Below are positions 8,133 through 16,214 of a DNA stretch of 64,000 bases, in pieces. The position numbers were made by a program, and so were the translations under genes. Position 1 is the stretch's first letter; every line of letters begins with the position of its first letter. The stretch comes from Pseudoxanthomonas sp. CF125 (GTDB lineage Bacteria; Pseudomonadota; Gammaproteobacteria; Xanthomonadales; Xanthomonadaceae): NCBI RefSeq assembly GCF_900104085.1, contig NZ_FNLD01000001.1, positions 1,780,331 through 1,844,330 on the forward strand, given 5' to 3'. The notes beneath the pieces are model-generated. The model searched no databases and was not told the DNA's origin. It was given only the letters and a program-made list of their open reading frames with translations.

Positions 8133-9119
8133 TCACCCGTCGATTGGGCGCGGGTCGACGGGTGGTGAGCTCGGTCCACGGATCTTTCGCTGAAGCTCAT
8201 ACAGCTTGTTGTAGATATCCATTGCTTCTAGATCCCCCTGCATGCGCTCGGAGTTTGTCAACGGAACATCAAACATGAGATCGCGTGCGGCAGCGATCCT
8301 AAAATTTCCGCGCATTTCTGAAACACGGCTGACGGCATATGCGGTTTGTCTATCACCTCCCCTATTACTGGCCAGGTAGGAGGCCAACATATCTAGTGCA
8401 AATCCAGATCCTTTTGCACCCTCCGTCAATAAATCAGTAACTGCGGCGTCGTCTCCGGCCATCAAACGGCGATGATCAAGTATCGCTTTCGCGCCTCTGT
8501 CGCCCTGTTCGGCGGCTTCTCGCAGCTGCTGATCAGAAGCCTGTGCGTAGGCAGCCCATTGCTTCGCGTTTGGATACCCGTTTCTATCGAGCCATGACTG
8601 CTCAGCCTTGCTTGTTGCCATGAATGGATCATCAGCCAGCTGCAGACCATCTCGACTTAAAGGAAGATCGGGAAATGGATGGTGCCCACGCGGTCGCAAA
8701 GACTCTGGCTCGACTTGCGCTCTTGCCTGTTCAATCCGTTTCGCAAGATCGTCATCTCTTTGTCTGGCGCGACCGACATCTTTCTGAGTTGAAGCTTGCT
8801 CAGAGGGTTGGAGCCATAACCATGTCGAATACCCCACCGGCAGCAGCGAAGCAGCAAACACAATCGGTGCCAGCCAGCTCGCGAATCGCTTTCGCCGAGC
8901 AAACCACGCAATTGATGCGACCGCCGCAATCAGGGCAAACGCAATTCCAGTCCATAACCAAGGAACAAATTGACGGCAGATATCGGAGGTCTGGGCAGCG
9001 CATTGAACCGCTGTCTGCTGAATAAGCGTGTTGGCGTGGAATAGAGCCAAGACGGAAAGTGAAATATCCAATCCAGCCGCACACGCCAGCAGAGCGCCGG
9101 TTCGCTTTGCAATTTCCAT
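8133..9119 (-). CDS. Hypothetical membrane protein with cytoplasmic or periplasmic helical-repeat tail
   Basis: The 328-residue product has three predicted transmembrane helices in the first 120 residues (GALLACAAGLDISLSVLALF, LWTGIAFALIAAVASIAWFA, LAPIVFAASLLPVGYSTWLWL). A charged linker follows, then a helical region (about residues 195-320) with AEQGDRGAKAILDHRRLMAGDDAAV and EGAKGSGFALDMLASYLASN, which recall Sel1/TPR-type repeats without matching them well. The ATG at 9119 has a strong GGAGG site 9 nt upstream, so the open extension to 9218 is left out. Function unknown. It heads the three-gene minus-strand group ending at 7180. Confidence 0.7.
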   Translation of the reverse strand: MEIAKRTGALLACAAGLDISLSVLALFHANTLIQQTAVQCAAQTSDICRQFVPWLWTGIAFALIAAVASIAWFARRKRFASWLAPIVFAASLLPVGYSTWLWLQPSEQASTQKDVGRARQRDDDLAKRIEQARAQVEPESLRPRGHHPFPDLPLSRDGLQLADDPFMATSKAEQSWLDRNGYPNAKQWAAYAQASDQQLREAAEQGDRGAKAILDHRRLMAGDDAAVTDLLTEGAKGSGFALDMLASYLASNRGGDRQTAYAVSRVSEMRGNFRIAAARDLMFDVPLTNSERMQGDLEAMDIYNKLYELQRKIRGPSSPPVDPRPIDG

Positions 9120-9626
9120 TGCTGTTCCCTCCTTACCGACGTGAGTGAGTCGCGCCATTTCATGAATGAACTTATTCGAACCGATGTTGCTTGGGTTTAC
9201 AATCTCAGAAAATTGCACCCACCTCTATCGCGCTCCGTCCCCGCCAACTAATAAGAGACTGCGCACATTAAGGATTAGACGATCGATCAGCGGGTGATCG
9301 TCTGCGTCGGCGATTCCCACGTCGGCGGTACCGGTCAGTCCGCCGTCTGATTGTCGCCCGGAACACGACGCAAATCGTGCCCATGAAACCACGACTTCCA
9401 GCGGGCAGCCCTCCGCTGCCCATGCGCTGAGGCCAAAGTTTCGATCCGCTCCGGGGGGGAGCCGGATTCGGCATCACAACTATCGCGAACCGGTGGTTTC
9501 CAACCGGTGGCATGCCTTGTCGATACCGGTTAGTGTGCGGAAGCGGCGTGGGGACGTCCGCAAATAGGTACGCGATCGCGGCATGCCTACATCACACGCA
9601 ACATCACATCCTGGGGGAACCGATCC
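9120..9626. other. 507-bp spacer between divergent genes, containing a decayed cysB tail
   Basis: No intact gene is seen. The stretch holds the promoter side of the membrane-protein gene (9119, minus) and of the PDZ-protein gene (9627, plus). It also contains the cysB-like remnant at 9287-9377, listed separately, and a direct repeat of AACCGGTGG near 9489-9510. The sequence 9378-9480 does not resemble cysB or anything else I recognise. Confidence 0.6.
9287..9377 (-). pseudogene. Remnant of a cysB-like 3' end
   Basis: Bases 9293-9377 align without gaps to 11190-11274, the last 85 bases before the cysB stop region, with 12 mismatches (about 86% identity). Read on the minus strand the remnant keeps the cysB frame and an in-frame TGA (9287-9289): it gives a tail ending [15 protein letters not shown] against [15 protein letters not shown] in CysB. 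Upstream of 9377 the similarity stops, so the helix-turn-helix and effector domains are gone. It is a partial duplication, or the relic of a second CysB-like regulator, on the far side of the PDZ-protein gene. Confidence 0.8.
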
Positions 9627-11159
9627 ATGACGCGCATCGCAACCGTTGTCTTCTGTGCGCTCGCATCGCTGATGCCAGCGCATGCCTTTGCGCAAGCAGC
9701 GCAGGCACGAACCGCCTTTACGTTCTGCACCGTCACCGACATGTCCGGCGGCGGCATGGGCACGGCCAAGATCTGGGCGTCACCGGTGTTCGAATTCAGT
9801 TATCGGGCCGATGATGGAGGCGGCATGTCGCGCACGGCGGAACTGGCGACCGAATTCCATACATTGGTCGGCGGTATGGGCGGTTCCGGCGACAAGAGTT
9901 GCTTTCCCGCCACCGAAAGCCGCGCCGAACTGGAGGCGCTCCGCGCTCAGCAGCGCAAAGACTGGACCAAGCGGATCATGCTCTGGGCCTCGAAATGGCA
10001 GGAAGTCGCGTGGACGCCCAAGCCATGGAATCCCGTAGCCGTGGTAGCGAAAGCCGCCTCCACCAGCAAATATTTCTATTGCTATGTCACCGATGTCGAG
10101 CCGGACGTACGCAAAACGGTCGCCAGCCTGGTCTTCGAGAAACCGGTGCGTGGCGATGACCCCATGGCCATCTACAACCAGACAAACGCCTACACCGACG
10201 AATTCAAACGCACCGCCCTGCCCGGTCACGGCGTGTCGGATGAGGGAACGATGTGCGTGTTCAAGGACACGCTGGCCGAGGCCGAAAAGAGCCGCAAGGA
10301 ATATCGCAGGCTCTTCAGCGGTTTCAATCTGCGCTTCGTCGATCTGCCATGGAGCCCTTCCGGAACGGGACCGCCGCAGCCCGCGCCGCCGACAGTTGCG
10401 GCGGCGGTGGCGACGGATACACCGCCTGCGGCTCAAGGCAGACTTGGCGTGGCGATAGACACCGTCACCGACACGTTGGCGCTGGCCCTGGGCCTGCAAT
10501 CCGCACGGGGAGCGATGGTGGTGCAGGTGATCCCAGGCGGCGCAGCGGAAAAGTCGGGGCTGAAGCCGCTCGACGTGGTACTTGAGGTTGCCGGGCAATC
10601 GGTTGAAAAGGCTTCCGATCTGCCAGCCATCGTCGCGCGGCTGCGTCCTGGTTTCAAAGCTCCGCTGCGGGTGTGGCGCGAGCGCAAGATGCTGGAGCTA
10701 TCGGTAGAAATCGGATCCGCAGCCGATACGGCGATTCCGTCGGCCGTCGCCGCCGCCGTGACGCAACCTGCCGCAACCGACGCCGCAATGCCAACGACGT
10801 CCGCCGAACCCATGTATTGCTTTGCAGAGGTCAATACGAAACGCGATGCCTGGTATTCGCCGGTCTGGACCGAAACCCGTCCTGGCGACATGAATACGCT
10901 GGTCGCCGCAGCGCGCGACCAATTTCTGGCCCACGTACGCAGCATTGCGCCGGACCTTCCGACCGATGCAGTCACCGAAAGTATTTGCGATGCAAGCAAC
11001 AGCCGCAGCAAAGGCTATGGCTGCTCGACGACCGCAGGGAAGAATCTGTTCGCACGAGTCAGCTGCATTGCCGATGGCAATCTGATGGGCATGGCTTGGA
11101 CAGGCGAGCGCAAAGCATGGTCGAAGTTGCAGGACGTGCAGTGGAAGCCGTCGCCTTGA
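9627..11159 (+). CDS. Exported PDZ-domain protein with three copies of an unnamed two-cysteine module
   Basis: The 510-residue product has a signal peptide (MTRIATVVFCALASLMPAHAFA, cleavage near residue 22). A HtrA/DegQ-like PDZ domain lies at about residues 270-365 (GRLGVAIDTVTDTLALALGL, VVQVIPGGAAEKSGLKPLDVVLEV), but there is no trypsin-like protease domain. Around it are three related modules of 100-115 residues: about 31-136 (FTFCTVTDM...KSCF...W-TPKPW), 147-247 (FYCYVTDV...TMCVF...PWSPS) and 395-510 (MYCFAEVN...VSCIAD...QWKPSP). Each opens with an aromatic-rich strand carrying a Cys, has a second conserved Cys, and closes with W-x-P. I do not know a name for this module. A periplasmic binding or scaffold role is a guess. 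The gene lies between cysB and a decayed copy of the cysB tail. Confidence 0.8.
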   Translation: MTRIATVVFCALASLMPAHAFAQAAQARTAFTFCTVTDMSGGGMGTAKIWASPVFEFSYRADDGGGMSRTAELATEFHTLVGGMGGSGDKSCFPATESRAELEALRAQQRKDWTKRIMLWASKWQEVAWTPKPWNPVAVVAKAASTSKYFYCYVTDVEPDVRKTVASLVFEKPVRGDDPMAIYNQTNAYTDEFKRTALPGHGVSDEGTMCVFKDTLAEAEKSRKEYRRLFSGFNLRFVDLPWSPSGTGPPQPAPPTVAAAVATDTPPAAQGRLGVAIDTVTDTLALALGLQSARGAMVVQVIPGGAAEKSGLKPLDVVLEVAGQSVEKASDLPAIVARLRPGFKAPLRVWRERKMLELSVEIGSAADTAIPSAVAAAVTQPAATDAAMPTTSAEPMYCFAEVNTKRDAWYSPVWTETRPGDMNTLVAAARDQFLAHVRSIAPDLPTDAVTESICDASNSRSKGYGCSTTAGKNLFARVSCIADGNLMGMAWTGERKAWSKLQDVQWKPSP

Positions 11160-11183
11160 AGAACGGCAGATGGATGACGCAAC

Positions 11184-12167
11184 TCAGCTGGTGATCGTCT
11201 GCGTCAACGATTCCCAGGTCGGCGGCACCGGCCAGTCCGCCGCCTGATTGCCGTCCAGCACGCGACGCAGATCGCGGCGATCAACCTGCGGCGCCAGCAC
11301 GTGCACCAGTTCCAGGGCGTAGTCGCGCAGCACGCGTTCGCGCGGCAGCACCGCCCAGGCGATGCATTCGTTGATGGCCGAAGGCGCGGCCCAGGCGCGC
11401 AGATCGGTGTCGGCCGAAGTCACCGCCATTTCCGCCAGCAATCCCACGCCCATTCCGGCGCGCACATAGGTCTTGATGAGGTCGGCGTCCAGCGCGGTCA
11501 GCGCGATGCTGGGCTGCAGGCCGACGCTGGCGAAAGCGCGTTGCAGGGACGACTCCGGCCGTGTCGAGGATTCGTAACTGATCAATGGCTGAGTGGCGAG
11601 GTCTGCCATCGTGGGAATGGCATCGCCTTTGTCCAGCGCGTGGCCGCGCGGCACCAGCACCAGCCGCCGCCAGCGGTACAGCGGCACGGCGATGCCGGCC
11701 TGAGGCTCGTCGCCAGCGGTGCTGATGATGGCGATGTCCGCATCGCCTTCGCTCAACAGATCCAGCGCGGCGCTTTCGCCGGCCTGCTGCAGATGCACGC
11801 TGACCTGCGGATAGGCGCGCTTGATCTGGCCGATGGCCGGCGGCAGCACGAAGCGCGCCTGGGTGTGGGTGGTGGCCAGGATCAGCTGGCCCTGGCTCTC
11901 GCGGCGCTGGTTGGCCGAATAGGTGCGGATGTTGTTGGCTTCGGCCAGCACCGCGCGCGCGCGCAGGATCACTTCGCCGCCGGCCGGGGTGACCGACTCC
12001 AGACTGCGGCCCTTGCGCACGAACAGCAGGAAGCCCAGTTCGTCCTCCAGCTGCTTGAGCTGCTTGGATAGCCCTGGCTGGGTAGCGTGCACGCGCGCAG
12101 CAGCCAGGGTGATGTTGAGGTCGGCGTCGGCGATGGCCACCAGGTAGCGGAGTTGGGTCAACGTCAT
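11184..12167 (-). CDS. cysB: LysR-family transcriptional regulator CysB
   Basis: The 327-residue product has the CysB-type N-terminus [20 protein letters not shown], a winged helix-turn-helix at about residues 18-60 ([34 protein letters not shown]) and a periplasmic-binding-protein-like effector domain with [11 protein letters not shown], the segment associated with sulfate/N-acetylserine sensing in CysB and Cbl. In enterobacteria CysB activates the sulfate-assimilation genes with N-acetylserine as inducer; the same role is inferred here from the cysJIH, cysG and cysK neighbours. The upstream extension of the frame to 12239 lacks family similarity, so the ATG at 12167 is used. The gene is divergent from cysG. 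Confidence 0.93.
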   Translation of the reverse strand: MTLTQLRYLVAIADADLNITLAAARVHATQPGLSKQLKQLEDELGFLLFVRKGRSLESVTPAGGEVILRARAVLAEANNIRTYSANQRRESQGQLILATTHTQARFVLPPAIGQIKRAYPQVSVHLQQAGESAALDLLSEGDADIAIISTAGDEPQAGIAVPLYRWRRLVLVPRGHALDKGDAIPTMADLATQPLISYESSTRPESSLQRAFASVGLQPSIALTALDADLIKTYVRAGMGVGLLAEMAVTSADTDLRAWAAPSAINECIAWAVLPRERVLRDYALELVHVLAPQVDRRDLRRVLDGNQAADWPVPPTWESLTQTITS

Positions 12168-12243
12168 CGGCGGTCTCGAAGCCTGGCGGCTCCCGGGGCA
12201 AAAGGGCGGAAGAGCGAATGTAGAGGATTTCCGGCCCACATCT

Positions 12244-12306
12244 TATAACCGCCCGTCATATGCAACGGGCGGCAAGTCATTTCCTGCTGCATATAACCGA
12301 GCGTTA
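12244..12306. promoter_or_regulatory. cysB-cysG intergenic control region with repeated TATAACCG motif and hairpin
   Basis: The divergent spacer carries two near-identical 15-mers, TATAACCGCCCGTCA (12244-12258) and TATAACCGAGCGTTA (12292-12306), whose starts are 48 bp apart. A perfect inverted repeat CCGCCCGT / ACGGGCGG (12249-12256 and 12265-12272) overlaps the first. Two spaced sites between a LysR-type gene and its likely target fit LysR-type binding and autoregulation, but no CysB consensus for this family is known to me. Confidence 0.45.
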
Positions 12307-12330
12307 GGGTCATCAGCCACCCTTGATGCC

Positions 12331-13824
12331 ATGCCCGTGACCGCTTCTCTCTTTCCCCTGTTCGCCGACCTGCGCAACCGGACCGTGCTGGTGGTTGGCG
12401 GGGGTGCAGTAGCCGAACGCAAGGTCGAGGCGCTGCTGCACGCCGGCGCCTTGCCGCAGGTGGGCTCGCCGGACTTGAGCGAGGGACTCCGGCGCTGGCT
12501 TGAGGCAGGCCGCATCCGCTGGCACGCCGGCACCTTCGACGAGGAATGGCTGGACGAAGCGTGGCTGGTGATCGCCGCGACCGACGACAGCGCGGTCAAC
12601 AGGCAGGTCTACGACGCAGCCACTGCGCGCCGGATCCTGGCCAACGTGGTCGACGATGCGGAACTGTGCAGCTTCCATTCCCCGGCGGTGGTGCAGCGCG
12701 GCCTGCTGCAGGTGGCGATCTCCAGCGGCGGCGGCGCGCCGATGCTGGCGCGGCATGTCCGCCGCCAGCTCGAAACCCTGCTGGACGATTCGCTGGGCAC
12801 GCTGGCCGAAGTGCTGACCCGCCAGCGCGATGCCATCCGCGCGCGCTTTCCCGACCTGGGCCAGCGCCGCCGTTTCTTCGAGAAGCTGCTGGCCGGTCCG
12901 TTGCCGCGGCTGCTGCGCCGGCAACTGGACGCCACCCAGGCCGACGCTTATCTGCACGAGTTATTGGAAAAGGAAAGTCCCGCATTGCCGGCAGGTTCGG
13001 TGGTGCTGGTCGGCGCAGGCCCCGGCGATCCCGGCCTGGTCACGCTGAACGCCCTGCGCGCGATGAACGAGGCCGACGTGATCCTGCACGACCGTCTGGT
13101 CAGCGCCGAAGTGCTGCGCCTGGCCCGCCGCGACGCCATCCGCATCGAAGTGGGCAAGTCGGCCGGCCGCCACAGCACGAGCCAAGACGAAATCCATGCG
13201 CTGATGCTGAAGCACGCGCGGCAAGGCAAGCGCGTGGTGCGGTTGAAGGGCGGCGACCCGTTCGTATTCGGGCGCGGCGGCGAGGAGCTCGAATTCCTGC
13301 GCGCCCACGATGTTCCCTTCGAGGTGATCCCCGGCATCACCGCCGCGGTGGCCTGCGCGGCCTACGCGGGCATTCCGCTGACCCATCGAGACCACGCGCA
13401 ATCGCTGCGCCTGGTCACCGCCCATTGCAAGGACTCGCTGAGCGCACTGGATGAGGGCGGTGTGGACTGGAGCGCCCTGGCCCAGGAAAAGCAGACCCTG
13501 GCGGTCTACATGGGCGTGGCGGGGCTGGAAAAGGTGCGCGAACGGCTGTTGTTGGCCGGTGCCGCCCCTCACCTTCCGTTCGCTTTGGTTGAGAACGGTT
13601 CGCGGCCGCAGCAGCGGGTGATCACCGGCACGCTGGCGTCGCTTCCGGAAAGCGCCCGCCATCATCGCGTGCAATCGCCTGCGCTGCTGATCCTCGGCGA
13701 AGTGGCCGCACTCGCGGACTCGCTGCACTGGTTCGGCGCCGCCCCGCTGGCTGCGCCAGAGCGGTCCGCAGACCCGCAACATTCCGACAACCTGGGCGCG
13801 CCTACACTCCCGCAGGCCGCCTGA
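12331..13824 (+). CDS. cysG: Siroheme synthase (uroporphyrinogen-III methyltransferase / precorrin-2 dehydrogenase / ferrochelatase)
   Basis: CysG makes siroheme from uroporphyrinogen III, the cofactor of the sulfite reductase CysI. The N-terminal half (about residues 1-215) is the NAD-dependent dehydrogenase/ferrochelatase, with [18 protein letters not shown] near residue 18 and [13 protein letters not shown]. The C-terminal half (about 220-475) is the SAM-dependent methyltransferase, with [37 protein letters not shown] and [23 protein letters not shown]. The 497 residues are some 40 longer than E. coli CysG, the surplus being a Pro/Ala-rich C-terminal tail. It is divergent from cysB and 21 nt upstream of cysK. 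Confidence 0.96.
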   Translation: MPVTASLFPLFADLRNRTVLVVGGGAVAERKVEALLHAGALPQVGSPDLSEGLRRWLEAGRIRWHAGTFDEEWLDEAWLVIAATDDSAVNRQVYDAATARRILANVVDDAELCSFHSPAVVQRGLLQVAISSGGGAPMLARHVRRQLETLLDDSLGTLAEVLTRQRDAIRARFPDLGQRRRFFEKLLAGPLPRLLRRQLDATQADAYLHELLEKESPALPAGSVVLVGAGPGDPGLVTLNALRAMNEADVILHDRLVSAEVLRLARRDAIRIEVGKSAGRHSTSQDEIHALMLKHARQGKRVVRLKGGDPFVFGRGGEELEFLRAHDVPFEVIPGITAAVACAAYAGIPLTHRDHAQSLRLVTAHCKDSLSALDEGGVDWSALAQEKQTLAVYMGVAGLEKVRERLLLAGAAPHLPFALVENGSRPQQRVITGTLASLPESARHHRVQSPALLILGEVAALADSLHWFGAAPLAAPERSADPQHSDNLGAPTLPQAA

Positions 13825-13845
13825 CGCTTTCTTACGGAGAACCCC

Positions 13846-14805
13846 ATGGCAATCTACGACAGTATCCTCGACACCATCGGCCGCACCCCGGTGGTCAAGC
13901 TGCACCGCGTCGCACCCAAGCACGTCACCCTCTATGCGAAGGTGGAATCGTTCAATCCCGGCGGCTCGGTCAAGGACCGTCTGGCGCTGGCCATCGTGCT
14001 GGACGCCGAAGCCAAGGGCCTGCTCAAGCCCGGCGATACCATCGTGGAAGCGACTTCCGGCAATACCGGCGTGGCGCTGGCGATGGTGGCCGCCGCGCGC
14101 GGCTACAAATTCGTGGCGACCATGGCGGAAACCTTCTCCATCGAACGCCGCAAGCTGATGCGCGCCTACGGAGCCAAGGTGATCCTGACGCCCGCCGCCG
14201 AACGCGGCAGCGGCATGGTGCGGCGCGCGGAAGAGCTCGCCGCCAAACACGGCTGGTTCCTGGCGCGGCAGTTCGCCAATCCGGCCAATCCCGCCTATCA
14301 CCGTCAGACCACGGCGGCCGAAATCCTGCGCGATTTCGCCGGCCTGAGGCTGGATCATTTCGTCACCGGCTGGGGCACCGGCGGCACCCTGACCGGCGTG
14401 GGCGAGGTACTGAAAGTCGCGCGTCCCGAAGTGAAGATCACCGCCGCCGAACCCGCCGTCGCCTCGCTGCTGCGCGGCAACGAATGGTCGCCGCACAAGA
14501 TCCAGGGCTGGACGCCGGACTTCGTGCCGGAAGTGCTGAACCGCGAAGTCGCCGACCAGATTCTGCCCATCGCCGACGTCGACGCCATCGCCACCTCGCG
14601 CCGCCTGGCTGCGGAGGAAGGCATCTTCGTCGGCATCTCCGCCGGCGCGACCGTGGCCGCCGCATTGCAGGTGGCCGAAACCGCGACCGAAGGTTCGGTA
14701 TTGCTGGCCGTGTTGCCCGATACCGGCGAGCGCTATTTCTCCACGCCGTTGTTCGAAGGCGTCAACGAAGGCTCCGACGACGAGTGGCTGGCGTCGCTGG
14801 GCTGA
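13846..14805 (+). CDS. cysK: Cysteine synthase A (O-acetylserine sulfhydrylase)
   Basis: CysK is a PLP enzyme that joins O-acetylserine and sulfide to give cysteine, the end of the pathway encoded here. The 319-residue product shows the PLP lysine in NPGGSVKDR (Lys43), the substrate loop EATSGNTGVALA (TSGNTG 70-75), the GTGGTLTGVGEVL phosphate-binding loop and the SAGATVAAAL segment. The GAGAACCCC stretch just upstream gives a moderate ribosome site. It lies 21 nt after cysG on the same strand and is probably co-transcribed. The C-terminal FEGVNEGSDDEW is typical of CysK rather than CysM. Confidence 0.95.
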   Translation: MAIYDSILDTIGRTPVVKLHRVAPKHVTLYAKVESFNPGGSVKDRLALAIVLDAEAKGLLKPGDTIVEATSGNTGVALAMVAAARGYKFVATMAETFSIERRKLMRAYGAKVILTPAAERGSGMVRRAEELAAKHGWFLARQFANPANPAYHRQTTAAEILRDFAGLRLDHFVTGWGTGGTLTGVGEVLKVARPEVKITAAEPAVASLLRGNEWSPHKIQGWTPDFVPEVLNREVADQILPIADVDAIATSRRLAAEEGIFVGISAGATVAAALQVAETATEGSVLLAVLPDTGERYFSTPLFEGVNEGSDDEWLASLG

Positions 14806-14821
14806 GTCGAATTGCGCGGCA

Positions 14822-14901
14822 TAGGGTGGGCCCTGGCCCACCATTGCCATCCACCAAATTGCGAAGGCGTCGAACGAAGCGGTGAGCCAAGGCCCACCCT
14901 A
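14822..14901. repeat. Inverted repeat TAGGGTGGGCC ... GGCCCACCCTA
   Basis: Arms TAGGGTGGGCC (14822-14832) and GGCCCACCCTA (14891-14901) bracket about 58 bp between the convergent cysK and L7/L12-like genes. The right arm supplies the TAG stop codon of the L7/L12-like gene. It looks like another family of intergenic palindromic repeats, seen only once in this window. Confidence 0.65.
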
Positions 14902-15510
14902 CATTCGCGCGAACCAGAAATACCCGGCCGCGATAACGACCAGCAAAGCCAGAGCCCACAGCCAGCCATACCGGTTGGTTTCCCGACTGACCGTATTCGC
15001 GCCACGCGCCGTGCCCACTGCATGTGGGGCCGACTCCTTGGCCTGCCGAATCAGATTCAGCGCAGCTTTCAGGTCGCCGCGTTCCATCGCGGTCAGCGCG
15101 GCTTCCGGCAGTTTCATGCCGTGCTTGCGGGCGACGCCTTCCAGCTTCGCGCGCATCGCCTCATCGCGCGCAGGCGTCTGCCCGTCGCAATGGCGCTCCA
15201 CCAGATCCTTGGCCTCCTTCAACCCGAGCCCGGTGGCTGCACGGACGATCTTGATCGCTTCGATCAGCTGGCCGCGGGACAATGCCGCCAGCGCTTCCGG
15301 CGGCAAGCCATCGAAAGACGCGGTGGCGGGAGCTAAAGGCGGATCGACGGAGAAATGGTGCTTGCCCGATGCAAAGGCATCCACGGCTTCCATCGCTCCG
15401 CGCAGATCGACGCCATGATTGGCCTCGCGCACCCGCTTGATCGCCTCGATGCGCAGTCCTTTCGCGAGGGCGGCCACGGCTTCTGCAGGAATGCGCATTT
15501 CACGGGACAT
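14899..15510 (-). CDS. Membrane-anchored protein with ribosomal L7/L12 C-terminal-like domains
   Basis: The 203-residue product has two related segments: EAVAALAKGLRIEAIKRVREANHGVDLRGAMEAVD (about 7-41) and EALAALSRGQLIEAIKIVRAATGLGLKEAKDLVE (about 70-104). The second matches the K-x-V-R...G-L-G-L-K-E-A-K-x-x-V-E signature of the L7/L12 C-terminal domain. A third partial copy (ALTAMERGDLKAALNLIRQAK) follows. One transmembrane helix closes the protein (WLWALALLVVIAAGYFWFA), leaving the domains in the cytoplasm. Function unknown; such domains mediate protein contacts. The ATG at 15510 was preferred to the GTG-type start near 15543 because the domain begins at once. Confidence 0.75.
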   Translation of the reverse strand: MSREMRIPAEAVAALAKGLRIEAIKRVREANHGVDLRGAMEAVDAFASGKHHFSVDPPLAPATASFDGLPPEALAALSRGQLIEAIKIVRAATGLGLKEAKDLVERHCDGQTPARDEAMRAKLEGVARKHGMKLPEAALTAMERGDLKAALNLIRQAKESAPHAVGTARGANTVSRETNRYGWLWALALLVVIAAGYFWFARM

Positions 15511-15561
15511 GGGCGGGCATCGGTCGGAAGGTGCCGACACCATAACGCATCGGTGCGGCGG

Positions 15562-15948
15562 CTAGATCTCGTACAACTCCACCGGCAGCCCGTCCGGGTC
15601 GGCGAAGAAAGTGAAGCGCTTGCCGGTGTATTCGTCGGTGCGGACCGGTTCCACCTCGATCGAATGTTCCTGCAGGTGGGCTGCCGCTTGCTCTATATCC
15701 GGCACTATGAAGGCCAGATGCCTGAGGCCGCAGGCTTCCGGACGCGAGACGCGCGGCGGCGGCGAAGGAAAGGAGAACAGTTCGATCTGGACGCCGTCGG
15801 AAACGCGCAGATCCAGCTTCCATGAATCGCGCGCTTCGCGATAAGCCTCGGCCAGTACGCGCAGCCCCAGTACCTCGGTATAGAAGCGCTTGGAACGCTC
15901 ATAGTCCGAAGCGATGATGGCGATGTGGTGGACGCCTGAGATTTTCAT
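15562..15948 (-). CDS. VOC (glyoxalase/bleomycin resistance) family protein, YaeR-like
   Basis: The 128-residue single-domain protein closely follows E. coli YaeR: VHHIAIIASDYERSKRFYTEVLG at the start, YREARDSWKLDL, IELFSFPSPPPRVSRPEACGLRHLAF and YTGKRFTFFADPDGLPVELYE at the end. The His/Glu positions of the VOC metal site (H7/H8, E in IELFSF, H in LRHLAF, E in VELYE) are present, so a metal-dependent lyase or dioxygenase-like activity is plausible, though the substrate of this subfamily is not established. The frame is open upstream to 16086 through repeat DNA, which is not coding; ATG 15948 is the start. Confidence 0.9.
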   Translation of the reverse strand: MKISGVHHIAIIASDYERSKRFYTEVLGLRVLAEAYREARDSWKLDLRVSDGVQIELFSFPSPPPRVSRPEACGLRHLAFIVPDIEQAAAHLQEHSIEVEPVRTDEYTGKRFTFFADPDGLPVELYEI

Positions 15949-15984
15949 CGTTACGTTCCTCAATGGAAACGCCGGCGCATGGCC

Positions 15985-16205
15985 GGCGTCTTTTAACCCT
16001 TCTCCCATCGGGAGAAGAGCCTGCCCCGTACTTGATACGGGGTGCCCCGAAGGGGCGGATGAGGGCACGTCGACACCAGTCCGCAAAACAAACCGGAAGG
16101 GTGCAACAAGCGCACTCCGCTCCCGTCACTGCATCGATCGTTCGCTCGCACTACTCCGCCGTACCCTCACCCCAACCCCTCTCCCGGTGGGAGAGGGGCT
16201 CAAGC
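15985..16205. repeat. CTTCTCCC/CTCTCCC-type inverted repeats
   Basis: Short inverted arms CTTCTCCCATCGGGAGAAG (near 15993-16011), CCCCGTACTTGATACGGGG (near 16024-16042), GCCCCGAAGGGGC and CCTCTCCCGGTGGGAGAGG (near 16180-16198) fill the spacer between the VOC gene and the 3' side of fba. Related arms occur at 3585-3787. No gene is seen here. Confidence 0.6.
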
Positions 16206-16214
16206 GCAGCCCGC

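Noticed and set aside
9268-9513. 81-codon minus-strand frame over the cysB remnant
   Set aside because: It is in a different frame from the cysB-like remnant and is Arg-rich without similarity; the remnant itself is reported as a pseudogene fragment.
12961-14850. 629-codon minus-strand frame opposite cysG and cysK
   Set aside because: Composition is typical of an antisense shadow, and both genes on the plus strand are unmistakable.
15949-16086. N-terminal extension of the YaeR-like VOC protein
   Set aside because: The extra residues come from CTTCTCCC-type repeat DNA, and YaeR-family proteins begin at the VHHIAI segment.
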